The translations under genes and the position numbers were made by a program. DNA of 64,000 nucleotides. Origin: Lautropia mirabilis. GTDB lineage: Bacteria; Pseudomonadota; Gammaproteobacteria; Burkholderiales; Burkholderiaceae_E. Positions 53,877 to 63,777 of the stretch are shown here, in pieces. Within the stretch, counting starts at the first letter, position 1, and each line of letters begins with the position of its first letter. The DNA is taken from contig NZ_LR134378.1 in the NCBI RefSeq assembly GCF_900637555.1, positions 816,001-880,000 of the forward strand, in the 5' to 3' direction. The notes beneath the pieces were generated by a model. It saw only the letters and a list, made by a program, of their open reading frames with translations, had not been told where the DNA came from and did not search any database.

Positions 53877-54122
53877 GCGAAGAGGCGGCAGAGGAGCGCC
53901 GGGCGAACAGGGCAAAAGAGTGGCCCTGGCGGCGTCAGGATCCGGTCCCGTGCCCGGAGTGGGCCGGGAATGTGAGCGTGCCGGGCAGGCCATGGCCGGC
54001 ACGCCACAGTCTAGCCGAAAGGCGGGCCGCCGGCCGGCTGAGGGATACCGCCGGGCGGGGGCTGTCGGCGAAAGGCGACGACAGGCCGTTAGTATGAGGA
54101 ATTGACTGGAGGAGGACACCTC

Positions 54123-54674
54123 ATGAGCGTGAGACGACTGCTCAGCAACATCAGCAGCGACAGGCTGCAGGAAAGCAGGGATTTCTATGCCGACCTGCTG
54201 GGCATGGAGGTGGCCTTCGAATCCGACTGGTACATCCGGCTCCACTCGCCCACCAATCCGGGCCTGGAGCTGGGCATCATCCAGCGCGACCATCCGCTGC
54301 TGCCGGCCGACTGGCGCGCCGTGCCGGTGGGCATGTACCTCACCTTCGTGGTGGACAACGTGGACGACATCCACGCCCGCGCCGTGGTGCGTGGCCTGCC
54401 CATCGTGCAGCCGCCGCGTGACGAGTTCTATGGCCAGCGGCGCTTTCTCACCCGCGACCCCGACGGCACGCTGGTGGACATCAGCTCGCCGTGGCGCCAG
54501 GAAGTCATGCTGGAAGAGCGTCCGCCGGTGGCGATTGCCCCGCCGGAACAGCGCCGGGAGGGCGGGCGTTCCGTCCGGATGGTGCGCAACATCGCGCGCC
54601 GTGCACTGCCTCGGCGCACCATCGATCAGGTGCTGCGGGATTCACGCATGATGCCGTTGCCCGCCGGCAGCTGA
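54123..54674 (+). CDS. VOC (glyoxalase/bleomycin-resistance fold) family protein
   Basis: 183 aa from the ATG at 54123, with a strong GGAGGAGG upstream. One VOC unit covers residues 1-125: SSDRLQESRDFYADLLGMEV, then LTFVVDNVDDIHARAVVRGL and FLTRDPDGTLVDISSPW. Putative metal ligands are limited to late Asp/His residues, so enzymatic class is not determined. A basic C-terminal extension (about 130-183, RRALPRRTIDQVLRDS) is unlike typical VOC proteins. It is monocistronic, divergent from the DUF1415 gene. Confidence 0.75.
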   Translation: MSVRRLLSNISSDRLQESRDFYADLLGMEVAFESDWYIRLHSPTNPGLELGIIQRDHPLLPADWRAVPVGMYLTFVVDNVDDIHARAVVRGLPIVQPPRDEFYGQRRFLTRDPDGTLVDISSPWRQEVMLEERPPVAIAPPEQRREGGRSVRMVRNIARRALPRRTIDQVLRDSRMMPLPAGS

Positions 54675-55146
54675 TGTTTCCGGACCGCACTGTCGGGAAC
54701 GGGAATACTTTGTCTGCACGCTACCCGGGATTGCGTGCGTTTCTGCGCCACTAGGGGGATAATCGAACCAAGGCAGCACGGAACATCGACGTCGCCGCCA
54801 CGCCAGCCCTCGGGCTGTGGGTGTCGTCTCCCTGTTTTCTGCGCTGCCGGGCGGGGACAATAACGGCAGGGCTCCGGTTCAGGCCTTCGGGCACGGGCAC
54901 AGCGCCATCTCCGGAGGGGTCCCCCACGGCTTCGATGAGTTTTCCCTGGCCCGGGATTCGTCGCTGGCGGGAGAACACGGTGAAGGCGTGGCTGCCCGGC
55001 AGAGCCGCCCCCTGGCAGCCGGGGTGCCTTCCGGGCACCATCTGCCTGCCACGAGGTCCGTCCGTGTCGGTGTGGTTCGGTCCGACGTCGGGTGGCTGGC
55101 GCAAGTTCGTGTCAGTGCTTCCTTGAACAACACATAGGAGGGACTC
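54675..55146 (+). other. Long leader/intergenic region before glgC
   Basis: About 470 bp with no convincing gene. A -10-like GATAAT at 54759-54764 could start a transcript with a leader of about 380 bases. Several GC-rich hairpins are possible, but no known riboswitch or attenuator pattern was recognised. A 106-codon frame at 54817-55137 lacks a ribosome-binding site and family resemblance. Confidence 0.4.
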
Positions 55147-56418
55147 ATGGACAATAACGCACGCATCGATCTGGAACGCCGGCTGCCCAAGCGCGCCATG
55201 GCGCTCATTCTTGCCGGAGGACGGGGAAGCCGCCTGAAGCAGCTCACCGATACCCGCTGCAAGCCGGCCGTCTATTTTGGCGGACACTTCCGCATCATCG
55301 ACTTCGTCCTGTCGAACTGCATGAACTCGGGCCTGCGTCGCATCGGCGTGCTCACGCAGTACAAGTCGCACAGCCTGCTGCGCCATCTGCAGCGCGGCTG
55401 GAACTTCCTCAAGTCCGAGATGCACGAATTCGTCGATCTCATTCCCGCGCAGCAGCGCGTCGACGAGGAATACTGGTACCGTGGCACGGCCGATGCCGTC
55501 TATCAGAGTCTCGACATCATCAAGTCCAACAAGCCGGAATACGTGGTGATCCTGGCGGGCGACCACATCTACAAGATGGACTATGCCCGGATGCTGGCCG
55601 ACCACGCCCTTTCGGGCGCCGGCGTGACGGTGGGCTGCATCGAGGTCGATCGCCAGGAAGCGAAGGCCTTCGGCGTGATGGCCATCGACGAGAACAAGAA
55701 GGTCACCTCCTTCGTGGAAAAACCGGCCGATCCGCCTGCCATGCCGGGCAAGCCGGACCGTTCGCTGGCCTCCATGGGGATCTACATCTTCACGGCAGAC
55801 TACCTGTACCGGATGCTGGACGAGGACATCGCCCTGGAGGGCTCCTCGCACGACTTCGGCAAGGACATCATTCCGAAGGCCGTGGGAGAAGGCCAGGTGG
55901 TGGCCCACTTCTTCCAGGACAGCTGCGTCTACAACAGCGAGAAGGCACCGGCCTACTGGCGCGACGTCGGAACCATCGATGCCTACTGGGAGGCCAACAT
56001 CGACCTGACGGCCACGGTGCCCGAGCTGAACCTCTATGACCGTTCCTGGCCCATCTGGACCTACCAGGAACAGCTGCCGCCGGCCAAGTTCGTGCACAAC
56101 GAGGCAAACCGTCGCGGCGAGGCCATCGAATCCAGCGTCTCGGCGGGCTGCATCCTGTCCGGCTCGGTGCACAACTCGCTGCTGTTCTCCAACTGCCGCG
56201 TGCATTCCTACACGCAGATCCACGGCGCGGTGCTGCTGCCCGAGGTGCAGGTGGGGCGCAACGTCCGGCTCACCAAGGTGGTGGTCGACCGGGGCTGCCG
56301 GATTCCCGATGGCCTGGTGGTCGGCGAGGATCCGGACGATGATGCACGGCGCTTCTATCGCAGCGAGGGCGGCGTGACGCTGATCACCCCCAGGATGCTG
56401 GAAAAACTGCAGGGCTGA
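55147..56418 (+). CDS. glgC: Glucose-1-phosphate adenylyltransferase
   Basis: 423 aa. Makes ADP-glucose from ATP and glucose-1-phosphate, the regulated step of bacterial glycogen synthesis. The N-terminal nucleotidyltransferase domain starts with [20 protein letters not shown] (catalytic loop), and [20 protein letters not shown] follows. [15 protein letters not shown] holds the catalytic Asp, and FVEKPADPP the sugar-phosphate Lys. The C-terminal left-handed beta-helix allosteric domain begins about 300. AGGAGG is upstream. glgA starts 15 bp after its stop. Confidence 0.95.
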   Translation: MDNNARIDLERRLPKRAMALILAGGRGSRLKQLTDTRCKPAVYFGGHFRIIDFVLSNCMNSGLRRIGVLTQYKSHSLLRHLQRGWNFLKSEMHEFVDLIPAQQRVDEEYWYRGTADAVYQSLDIIKSNKPEYVVILAGDHIYKMDYARMLADHALSGAGVTVGCIEVDRQEAKAFGVMAIDENKKVTSFVEKPADPPAMPGKPDRSLASMGIYIFTADYLYRMLDEDIALEGSSHDFGKDIIPKAVGEGQVVAHFFQDSCVYNSEKAPAYWRDVGTIDAYWEANIDLTATVPELNLYDRSWPIWTYQEQLPPAKFVHNEANRRGEAIESSVSAGCILSGSVHNSLLFSNCRVHSYTQIHGAVLLPEVQVGRNVRLTKVVVDRGCRIPDGLVVGEDPDDDARRFYRSEGGVTLITPRMLEKLQG

Positions 56419-56433
56419 ACGCCCGGAGGATCG

Positions 56434-58026
56434 ATGATGTTTGCAGACCGTACGCTTGCCCGACCCCATGCTGCGCGTCCCGATGACGCGCATCCTGCCC
56501 GATCGACGGGAGGCGCAGCCGTGCCGGCCGTGATCTGGCAGCAGCCCAATCGCGCACCGGCGGGCAATGTGCGGGTCCTGCACGTCACGGCCGAGGTATA
56601 CCCGCAGGTCAAGACGGGCGGGCTGGGCGACATCGCGGCCGCCCTGCCGACGGCCCTGCTGTCCCAGGGGGTGGATGCCCGGCTGCTGGTGCCGGGCTAT
56701 CCGGCCATCATCGACAATCTGGAAGAGGTCGGCCTGGTGGCCGACCTGGGTTCCCTGATGGGGGCCGCCCGCGTGCGGGTGCTGCACGGGCGGCTGAAAG
56801 AGAGCGGTCTGACCGCCTATGTCGTGGATGCGCCCTGGTACTTCCGGCGCGAAGGCAACCCCTATCTGGGTCCGGACCATCGTGACTGGTCCGACAACAT
56901 CCGGCGCTTTGCGCTGCTGGGCTGGGTGGGGGCCCATCTGGCCTGGGGGGACATCGATGCCTGGTGGCAGGCCGACATCCTGCATGCGCATGACTGGCAC
57001 GCGGGGCTGGCGCCAGTGTATCTGTCGCTGAACCCGGTGCGCCGGGTGAAGTCCGTGTTCAGCATCCACAACCTGATCTATCAGGGGCTCTTCCCGCTGG
57101 AGGAGGCGCCGGGGCTGGACCTGCCGCCGCACATCCTGCGGCCGGGGGTGTCCCGCAGCCTGGAATACTACGGGCACGGCAGCTTCATGAAGGGCGGGCT
57201 GGTGTTTGCCGACTGGCTGAGCACGGTCAGCCCGCGCTATGCCTACGAGATCACCACGCCGGAGGGCGGTGCCGGCATGCAGGGCGTGCTGCTGGAGCGG
57301 CGCGAGCGCCTCTCGGGCATCCTCAACGGCATTGACGAGACGGTCTGGGATCCGCAGACCGACCCGCTGATCAGTGCCAACTACGGCATCCATGACCTGG
57401 GCCGCAAGGTCGAGAACAAGACCCGCATGCAGCAGGAGCTGGGGCTCACGGTCGATCCGAACCGCATGCTGGCGGTCATGATCAGCCGGCTGACCAACCA
57501 GAAGGGGGCCGACCTTGTCCTGCAGGCGCTGCCGAAGATGCGTGAGCTGGGCATCCAGCTGGCGCTGCTGGGCAGCGGGGACGCCCACCTGCAGGATGCC
57601 TTCCGGAAGGCGGCCGAGGAGGCCCCCGATCAGGTGGCGGTGTGCATCGGCTATGACGAGCGCCTGGCCCACCGGCTGATCGGCGCCGGCGACCTCATCC
57701 TGGTGCCGTCGCGCTTTGAACCCTGCGGCCTGACCCAGATGTACGGGCTGCGCTATGGCACGCTGCCGCTGGTCTGCAAGGTGGGTGGCCTGGCCGACAC
57801 CGTGACCGAATACCTGGATGGCCAGCCCAGCAACGGATTTGTCTTCCAGGGCGGCCAGATCTCGGGCCTGATTGATGCGCTGGAGCGCGCTGCCGCGCTG
57901 TGGTGGCACGATCGCAGCGGCTGGGAGTGGCGGATGCGCACGGCCATGGAGGCCCGGCACGGCTGGGGGCCGTCCGCCGCCGAGTACCTGTCGCTCTACC
58001 AGCGCCTGCTGGGTGAGTGGCAGTGA
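56434..58026 (+). CDS. glgA: Glycogen synthase
   Basis: 530 aa. GT5 family ADP-glucose-dependent synthase. VRVLHVTAEVYPQVKTGGLG at about 46-65 contains the KTGGLGD substrate-binding motif. ILHAHDWHAGLAPVYLSL and VFSIHNLIYQGLFP follow. In the C-terminal Rossmann domain SRLTNQKGADLVLQALPK and SRFEPCGLTQMYGLRYGTLP carry the catalytic Glu and ADP contacts. A 45-residue N-terminal extension (HPARSTGGAAVP) precedes the domain. GGAGG lies upstream; the start may be either of two consecutive ATGs. Operon with glgC. Confidence 0.95.
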   Translation: MMFADRTLARPHAARPDDAHPARSTGGAAVPAVIWQQPNRAPAGNVRVLHVTAEVYPQVKTGGLGDIAAALPTALLSQGVDARLLVPGYPAIIDNLEEVGLVADLGSLMGAARVRVLHGRLKESGLTAYVVDAPWYFRREGNPYLGPDHRDWSDNIRRFALLGWVGAHLAWGDIDAWWQADILHAHDWHAGLAPVYLSLNPVRRVKSVFSIHNLIYQGLFPLEEAPGLDLPPHILRPGVSRSLEYYGHGSFMKGGLVFADWLSTVSPRYAYEITTPEGGAGMQGVLLERRERLSGILNGIDETVWDPQTDPLISANYGIHDLGRKVENKTRMQQELGLTVDPNRMLAVMISRLTNQKGADLVLQALPKMRELGIQLALLGSGDAHLQDAFRKAAEEAPDQVAVCIGYDERLAHRLIGAGDLILVPSRFEPCGLTQMYGLRYGTLPLVCKVGGLADTVTEYLDGQPSNGFVFQGGQISGLIDALERAAALWWHDRSGWEWRMRTAMEARHGWGPSAAEYLSLYQRLLGEWQ

Positions 58027-58271
58027 TCCTGTCTTCCCCCGCGACGTGTCGCGCCAGGGGTTTGCGTGACCTGTTTCTTCCACGGGCAGCCTGGCGGCTT
58101 CCTTGATGTTTTCCCGGGCTTGCGCGACTGGGTGCTGCTGATCGTAAAATCAGGCGCGTAAGCAAGATGCGGGCGGCTTGCCGCCCCGGACCGGCGCCAT
58201 CCCGGGGGGCCGCAGAAGGCGGCCCGGCGGGTGTCATGACGATGCCCGCGGGGTGTCACTGGGGGAGAAGG

Positions 58272-59321
58272 GTGGATTTCCAGAACTTCGATCTGAACCT
58301 GCTGCGGGTTTTTGATGAAGTCATGGCCGAGCGCAACATCTCGCGTGCGGCCCGCAACCTCGCAATGACCCAGCCGGCTGCCAGCAATGCCCTGCGCAGG
58401 CTGCGTGAGGCCCTGGGGGACGAACTGTTGATCCGCGCTGGCCGCGGCGTCGAGCCCACCCCCTTCGCACTGGCCATCTGGCCCGACGTGCGCACGGCGC
58501 TCAACGCGCTGCGAGGCGTCATCTCGCCCAAGTCCTTTGATCCGCAGCGCACCCGCGAGACCTTCGTCATCGCCATGGCCGATGCCACGGCGGCCCTGCT
58601 GGTGCCGCCGCTGCTGGACCGGCTGCAGCGCGATGCCCCCAATGCCACGCTGCGGCTGCGTCCGCTCACCACGCGTGATCCACTCCCGCTTCTGGAAAAC
58701 GACGAGCTGCACCTGGCGGTCGGGCACTTCCCCGGCGCCGTGGCCGACGTGATCCTGCGCGAGATGCAGGAAGATCGGCCCGACACCTTCGGGCACCAGG
58801 AGATCTACGAAGGCCAGTATGTCTGCGTGATGCGTGAGGGGCACCCGCTGAGTGCCGGTCCCATCAGCCTGGACGACTACTGCAATGCCCGGCACCTGCT
58901 GGTCAGCTACTCGGGGCGGCCCTTCGGTTTCGTCGACGAGGCGCTGGCCACGCGCCAGCGTACCCGGCGCATCGTGCTCACGCTCAACCAGTTCTTCACG
59001 GCGGCCCATGTGGTGGCCCAGTCCGATCTGCTCACGGTGCTGCCCTTGGACTTCGTTCCGGCCACCGGCATTGCCGACCGTCTGGCGTGGCAGCCATTGC
59101 CGGTGGCGTTGCCGGCCATGCGCATCGACATGGTGTGGCACCGGCGGCAGGAGCAGCTGCCCTCACATCGCTGGCTGCGCAAGATGATTGACGACGTCAC
59201 GCTGCGCCGCGTCTGGGGCACGCGCAACGTGCCGCTCACCCGCTTTGGCGGCGAGCCTATGCCCGCGCTGATTGCCAGCGCGTTGCGCAATCCGTGGGGC
59301 GCAAGCGCCCAGGACGACTGA
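58272..59321 (+). CDS. LysR-family transcriptional regulator near the glycogen genes
   Basis: 349 aa from a GTG at 58272, chosen for the GGGGGAGAAGG site and because DFQNFDLNLLRVFDEVMAER is the usual N-terminus; ATGs at 58236/58242 give longer forms. The helix-turn-helix is NISRAARNLAMTQPAASNAL and the effector domain starts at about 100. The domain type (NLLRVFDEVM) is that of the NodD/SyrM-like subgroup. The C-terminus continues about 45 residues past the usual end. It lies 245 bp after glgA and convergent to malQ; whether it controls glycogen genes is not shown. Confidence 0.85.
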   Translation: MDFQNFDLNLLRVFDEVMAERNISRAARNLAMTQPAASNALRRLREALGDELLIRAGRGVEPTPFALAIWPDVRTALNALRGVISPKSFDPQRTRETFVIAMADATAALLVPPLLDRLQRDAPNATLRLRPLTTRDPLPLLENDELHLAVGHFPGAVADVILREMQEDRPDTFGHQEIYEGQYVCVMREGHPLSAGPISLDDYCNARHLLVSYSGRPFGFVDEALATRQRTRRIVLTLNQFFTAAHVVAQSDLLTVLPLDFVPATGIADRLAWQPLPVALPAMRIDMVWHRRQEQLPSHRWLRKMIDDVTLRRVWGTRNVPLTRFGGEPMPALIASALRNPWGASAQDD

Positions 59322-59438
59322 GTCCGGCCTGGGCCGGAAACGGCAAGGGCCGGACCCACCTGCAAGGATGGAACCGGCCCTCAAGAGTGAAGGCGGGTCG
59401 CGAGGCCCGGTTGCTGCCGGGCCCCGCTGATCAGCGGA

Positions 59439-61046
59439 TCACTTGTCCGCTGCCTCTTCTTCCGAGCACACCCATTCGGGTTTGCTGCGGCCATGCACCT
59501 GGGTGATGGCGCGCAGGCGGCGCGTCTGCCACTCGTGCAGCTGGTGCCAGGCAAAGCGCCAGCCCCACCAGCCGGAGGCTTCTCCGGGGTAGTTCATCCG
59601 GCCTTCGGCGCCCAGGCCCAGAATGTCCTGCATCTGGTAGATGGCCCAGCCCGAGACGGACTGCGAGGCCGCGTGGACCAGCTCCCAGTGCATTTCCCGA
59701 CCGTCGGTCTTCAGGTACACCTGTGCCAGCGCACGCTCCCGATCGGACGCCTGGGCGAACCAGCCCAGCGTCGTGTCGTTGTCGTGGGTGCCGGTGTAGA
59801 CGATCTGGTTGCGACGCAGGTTGTGCGGCAGGAAGACGTTCTCGGAATCGTCCAGGAAGGCCAGTTGCAGCACGGCCATGCCGGGCAGGCCGGTGTCGGC
59901 CAGCAGCTTGCGCAGGCTGTCGGTCTGAAGGCCCAGGTCCTCGGCCACCAGCGGCAGCTTGCCCAGCGCCTTTTCCAGGGCGTTGAAGAGCGCCATGCCC
60001 GGGCCGGGCGTCCATTCGCCCTCGCGTGCCGTGGGGCAGGTGGACGGGATGGCCCAGTAGGCGTCGAAGCCGCGGAAGTGGTCGATGCGCACGATGTCGG
60101 TCAGGGCCAGGCAGCGCTTGACGCGTGCGATCCACCAGGCGTAGCCCTGCTTGGCGTGCTCGGACCAGCGGTACAGCGGGTTGCCCCAGCGCTGGCCATC
60201 CACGGCGAAGTAGTCGGGCGGAACGCCGGCCACGTGCGTGGGCCAGAGATCCTTGCCCAAGTCGAAGAGCTTGGGGTTGGCCCAGGTGTCGGCGCTGTGC
60301 AGCGCCACGAAGATGGGCACATCACCCACGATGCGGACGTTGTGGGCGTTGGCGTAGGTGCGGATGGCCTGCCATTGTTTTTCGGCCACCCACTGCACGA
60401 AGCACCAGAACAGGTAGTCGTCGCGGTAGTCCTGGCGGATGTGCTCCAGGGCGGCCGGCTTGCGCTGGGCGTGGTCGGCCGGCCATTCCTGCCAGGGCTT
60501 GCCCTGGTAGAGACGGTCCAGCACCATGAACAGGGCATAGTCGTCCAGCCAGGCGCCTTCGCGCTCGCGGAAGTCGTCGAACTCGGCGCGCAGCGGTTCA
60601 TGGGGATTTCCCAGGAAGGTGCGGGCCGCCTGGGTCAGTGCACGCAGGCGGAAGCGCTCGACACGCGGGAAGTCGATCCGGCCTTCACGCGGGGCGGGGC
60701 CCGGCTCGCCGTCGACCGAGTAGTCTTCCTGGAAGTCGGCCGGCAGCCAGCCTTGCGAGGCCAGGCCTCGCAGGTCCACCAGCATGGGGTTGAAGGCCAT
60801 GCCGGCCGGGCTCATGTACGGCGAATAGCCGCTGCCCGGAGGCACCAGCGGCAGGATCTGCCACAGGTACTGCTCGGCGTGCTCCAGCCAGTCGATGAAG
60901 TGATAGGCGCTGGGTCCGAAGTCTCCCGAACCTGGGTGCTGGATGGTGAGCGGCTGTTCAGGGCCGACGGGCTCGGTATCCGGTAGTGAGGTGATGTGCA
61001 GCAGGATGCCGCTGGCACGAGAGGTGTTTGGACTCATGGTCTTCAT
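59439..61046 (-). CDS. malQ: 4-alpha-glucanotransferase (amylomaltase)
   Basis: 535 aa. GH77 enzyme that disproportionates maltodextrins. ASGILLHITSLPD near the N-terminus, SGYSPYMSPAGMAFNPMLVD, the catalytic nucleophile segment DIVRIDHFRGFDAYWAIP, the acid/base AEDLG and the YTGTHDNDTTLGWF block are all intact. Cytosolic. It overlaps the glgX stop by 4 bp (ATGA), so it is translated coupled to glgX. It handles the short glucans released by GlgP and GlgX. Confidence 0.93.
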   Translation of the reverse strand: MKTMSPNTSRASGILLHITSLPDTEPVGPEQPLTIQHPGSGDFGPSAYHFIDWLEHAEQYLWQILPLVPPGSGYSPYMSPAGMAFNPMLVDLRGLASQGWLPADFQEDYSVDGEPGPAPREGRIDFPRVERFRLRALTQAARTFLGNPHEPLRAEFDDFREREGAWLDDYALFMVLDRLYQGKPWQEWPADHAQRKPAALEHIRQDYRDDYLFWCFVQWVAEKQWQAIRTYANAHNVRIVGDVPIFVALHSADTWANPKLFDLGKDLWPTHVAGVPPDYFAVDGQRWGNPLYRWSEHAKQGYAWWIARVKRCLALTDIVRIDHFRGFDAYWAIPSTCPTAREGEWTPGPGMALFNALEKALGKLPLVAEDLGLQTDSLRKLLADTGLPGMAVLQLAFLDDSENVFLPHNLRRNQIVYTGTHDNDTTLGWFAQASDRERALAQVYLKTDGREMHWELVHAASQSVSGWAIYQMQDILGLGAEGRMNYPGEASGWWGWRFAWHQLHEWQTRRLRAITQVHGRSKPEWVCSEEEAADK

Positions 61047-63277
61047 CCTTTGCGACGGGCAACGAACATATAGACGGAATGAGGACGCAGCGTGCGCGCG
61101 GAAGTTCCTTTCGGTTTGGCGGCAGGAACGTCGCTACTTGTTGCGCCCTGTGTCTTGCATTTGACCACAGGTGCGCGAAGCTTGCTGTTTTTGTTGATGG
61201 CCAGGCCCAGCCGCATGATCTGTGTCATGGTCTCGTCCACCTCGCCTTCGGTGGAGTTGGCCCGCCAGGGCTGGCCGTCGGCCTGGTTGGTGTCCAGCAC
61301 CATGGTCCAGTCGCCTTCGGGCATCACGAAGGGGCGGTTCTCGCCGTCGGGGTTGAAGACGATCAGCAGATCCTGTTCATCATCATTGTGGGCGCCCAGA
61401 ATCTGGGCGAATACCCCGTCGCCATCCTGGTTCCACTGCTCGGCCGGCATCGATTGTCCCTGGCTGTTGAGCCAGCGCACGTCCAGCATGCCGGAGGCCG
61501 TGGGGGCGCCCAGCAGCCAGATGGGCAGGTGCAGCTGCGGGTGCTTCTTGCGCAGGTGGATCAGGTGCGCCGTGAAGCCGATCAGGTCTTCGTCGGCACT
61601 CTTCCAGTCCAGCCAGCTGATGGCGTTGTCCTGGTTGTAGGCGTTGTTGTTGCCGTGCTGGGTACGCCCCATCTCGTCGCCGGCGGTCAGCATCGGCGTG
61701 CCCTGCGACAGCAGCAGCGAGGCCAGCATGACCCGTTTCAGGCGTGCGCGGGTGCGGTTGATGTCCGGGTCGTCAGTAGGGCCTTCCGCCCCGGCGTTCC
61801 AGCTGTGGTTGTCGTTGTGGCCGTCGCGGTTGTCCTCGCCGTTGGGCTCGTTGTGCTTCTGGTTGTAGGAAACCAGATCGTTCAGCGTGAAGCCGTCGTG
61901 CGAGGTGATGAAGTTGATGCTGGATTGCGGGCAGCGGCCATCGTGATGGAACTGCTCGCTGGCACCGGAAATCTGGCTGGCAAAGGCGCCGCGGTCCTTG
62001 TGGGGTTGAAGCCAGAAACAGCGCGTCGTGTCGCGGAAGCGGTCGTTCCACTCGCTCCAGCCCGGCAGATAGGCGCCCAGCTGGTAGCCGCCGCCGGCCG
62101 CGTCCCAGGGCTCGGCGATCAGCTTGATGCCGGCCAGGGCCGGGTCCTGCCGGACAGCCTGGAAGAACGGTGCGTAGCGGTCGAAGCGGCCTGGGTCGTT
62201 CGAGTTGGGCAGGGCCACGCGCCCCAGCACCGAGGCCAGATCGAAGCGGAAACCGTCGACGTGCATCTCCTGGACCCAGTAGCGCAGCGAGTCCATGATC
62301 ATTTGCAGCGCCACATAGTTGCTGGCGTTGACGCTGTTGCCGGTGCCGGTGTAGTTGGCGTAGTAGGCCGGATCCTGGCGGCTGAGGTGGTAGTAGGCCT
62401 GGTTGTCCAGTCCGCGCCACGACAGCGTGGGGCCGCGCTGGTCGCCTTCGGGCGTGTGGTTGTACACCACGTCCAGGATCACCTCGATGCCGTGGCGGTG
62501 CAGCTCCTTCACCATGTGCCGGAACTCGTTGACCGGGTCCTGGCGCGCAAAGCGGCGATCGGGGGCGAAGAAGGCCAGGGTGTTGTAGCCCCAGTAGTTG
62601 CACAGCCCCATCTCGATCAGCGTGCCTTCGCTGACGGATTCCTGCACGGGCAGCAGTTCCACGGCGGTTACGCCCAGACGCTTCAGGTGGGCAATGGCGG
62701 CCGGGCTGGCCATGCCCTCATAGGTGCCGCGCAACTCGGCCGGCACGTCGGGGTGGGATTGGGTGAAGCCCTTGACGTGCACCTCGTAGATGACGCTTTC
62801 GCACATCGGGATGTTCGGGCGTCGATCGCCTTCCCAGTCGAACTCGTGCACGCCAGTGACCACGGCCTTGGGCATGTAGGCGGCGTTGTCATCCATCTGG
62901 GTGTCAGGTCGGTCCAGATGGGATTCATGCCATTGGAACTGGCCTTGCAGGCGCCGGGCGTAGGGGTCCAGCAGCAGACGGGCGGGGTTGTAGCGCAGGC
63001 CGCGGGATGGATCGTAGGGGCCATCCACGCGGTAGCCGTAGATCAGCCCTGTGCCGGTATTGGGCAGGAAACCGTGCCAGACGTTGTTGACCGGGCCGTT
63101 CATCGCATAGCGGTGGGTTTCGTGGCCGTCGGTGTCGAACACGCACAGCGTGACGCTGCGCGCACCGCTGCTGAAAAGGGCAAAGTTGACGCCACCGTCA
63201 TGACAGGAGGCACCCAGTGGCCACACTCGGCCCTTGGGCAATTTTTCGTCTTTCATGGATCGTTCAAAAGTTCTCAC
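61043..63277 (-). CDS. glgX: Glycogen debranching enzyme
   Basis: 744 aa from a GTG at 63277, or 737 aa from the ATG at 63256 (MKDEKLPKGRVW); neither has a strong ribosome-binding site. GH13 isoamylase-type enzyme cleaving alpha-1,6 branches of limit dextrins. N-terminal CBM48 (NFALFSSGARSVTLCVFD), then VILDVVYNHTPEGD, the nucleophile in VDGFRFDLAS, the Glu in KLIAEPWDA and the His-Asp in FITSHDGFTLNDLV. The C-terminal tail has an extra basic, Ser/Thr-rich stretch (CKTQGATSSDVPAAKPKGTS). It is the gene between glgP and malQ. Confidence 0.93.
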   Translation of the reverse strand: MRTFERSMKDEKLPKGRVWPLGASCHDGGVNFALFSSGARSVTLCVFDTDGHETHRYAMNGPVNNVWHGFLPNTGTGLIYGYRVDGPYDPSRGLRYNPARLLLDPYARRLQGQFQWHESHLDRPDTQMDDNAAYMPKAVVTGVHEFDWEGDRRPNIPMCESVIYEVHVKGFTQSHPDVPAELRGTYEGMASPAAIAHLKRLGVTAVELLPVQESVSEGTLIEMGLCNYWGYNTLAFFAPDRRFARQDPVNEFRHMVKELHRHGIEVILDVVYNHTPEGDQRGPTLSWRGLDNQAYYHLSRQDPAYYANYTGTGNSVNASNYVALQMIMDSLRYWVQEMHVDGFRFDLASVLGRVALPNSNDPGRFDRYAPFFQAVRQDPALAGIKLIAEPWDAAGGGYQLGAYLPGWSEWNDRFRDTTRCFWLQPHKDRGAFASQISGASEQFHHDGRCPQSSINFITSHDGFTLNDLVSYNQKHNEPNGEDNRDGHNDNHSWNAGAEGPTDDPDINRTRARLKRVMLASLLLSQGTPMLTAGDEMGRTQHGNNNAYNQDNAISWLDWKSADEDLIGFTAHLIHLRKKHPQLHLPIWLLGAPTASGMLDVRWLNSQGQSMPAEQWNQDGDGVFAQILGAHNDDEQDLLIVFNPDGENRPFVMPEGDWTMVLDTNQADGQPWRANSTEGEVDETMTQIMRLGLAINKNSKLRAPVVKCKTQGATSSDVPAAKPKGTSARTLRPHSVYMFVARRKG

Positions 63278-63777
63278 GCCATGGCCTGCCTTCCGCGGCG
63301 AACGGCGGACCGGTGAGGTAACTGCGAGGAGGGCTGTCTCGGATTGCTCTGCGCGTCTCGTCCTGCCACCCGGTCAGGGGTGACGATGGGAGCTGCTGTC
63401 AGCCGGGGCCATGGCCCGAGCGTGTCGGGCCATGTCCGGTGCCGGTCGAGGGCGGCAGGCTGGCGCCAGCTCATGACACCCGGGAGGTGAAGGGCATGGG
63501 CTGGCGCGTCTGGCCTGCGGTGTCCAGCCGAGCCCCGTGCAGCGACGGGGCGGGGCCAGGCCGGCGGTTGATGCCAGTGCTGTCGGCGCGTATCCAGAGC
63601 TGCGCCGGGAAAAGGCCAGCCCGGGGGGGACCCTGGGTCTGCCCGAGCTGGCCGGCGCCGAAAAAGCCGGCACGAAGATACCGCAAAATGCAGGCGGAAT
63701 CCCGTGAACGACCCGGCAGGCGTTGGCATGGTGCCAACGCATCGTCAAAGTGTGTGCCGGGCGAACCCGGCGCCCTC
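63278..63777. other. Intergenic region between glgP and glgX
   Basis: A 500-bp gap without a convincing gene. Overlapping minus-strand frames (63274-63748) are unsupported. Two hairpins lie at the glgP end: gcgttggca/tgccaacgc (63720-63740) and a GCCGGC stem with a minus-strand TTTTT in its loop (about 63645-63671). Either may end glgP transcription. No promoter for glgX could be assigned. Confidence 0.4.

Noticed and set aside
54817-55137. 106-codon open frame in the glgC leader
   Set aside because: No ribosome-binding site, no recognisable domain, and composition like non-coding GC-rich sequence.
54751-58083. 1110-codon minus-strand open frame opposite glgC-glgA
   Set aside because: Antisense shadow; both glycogen genes on the other strand are unmistakable.
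61028-63316. 762-codon plus-strand open frame opposite glgX
   Set aside because: Antisense shadow of a clear debranching-enzyme gene.
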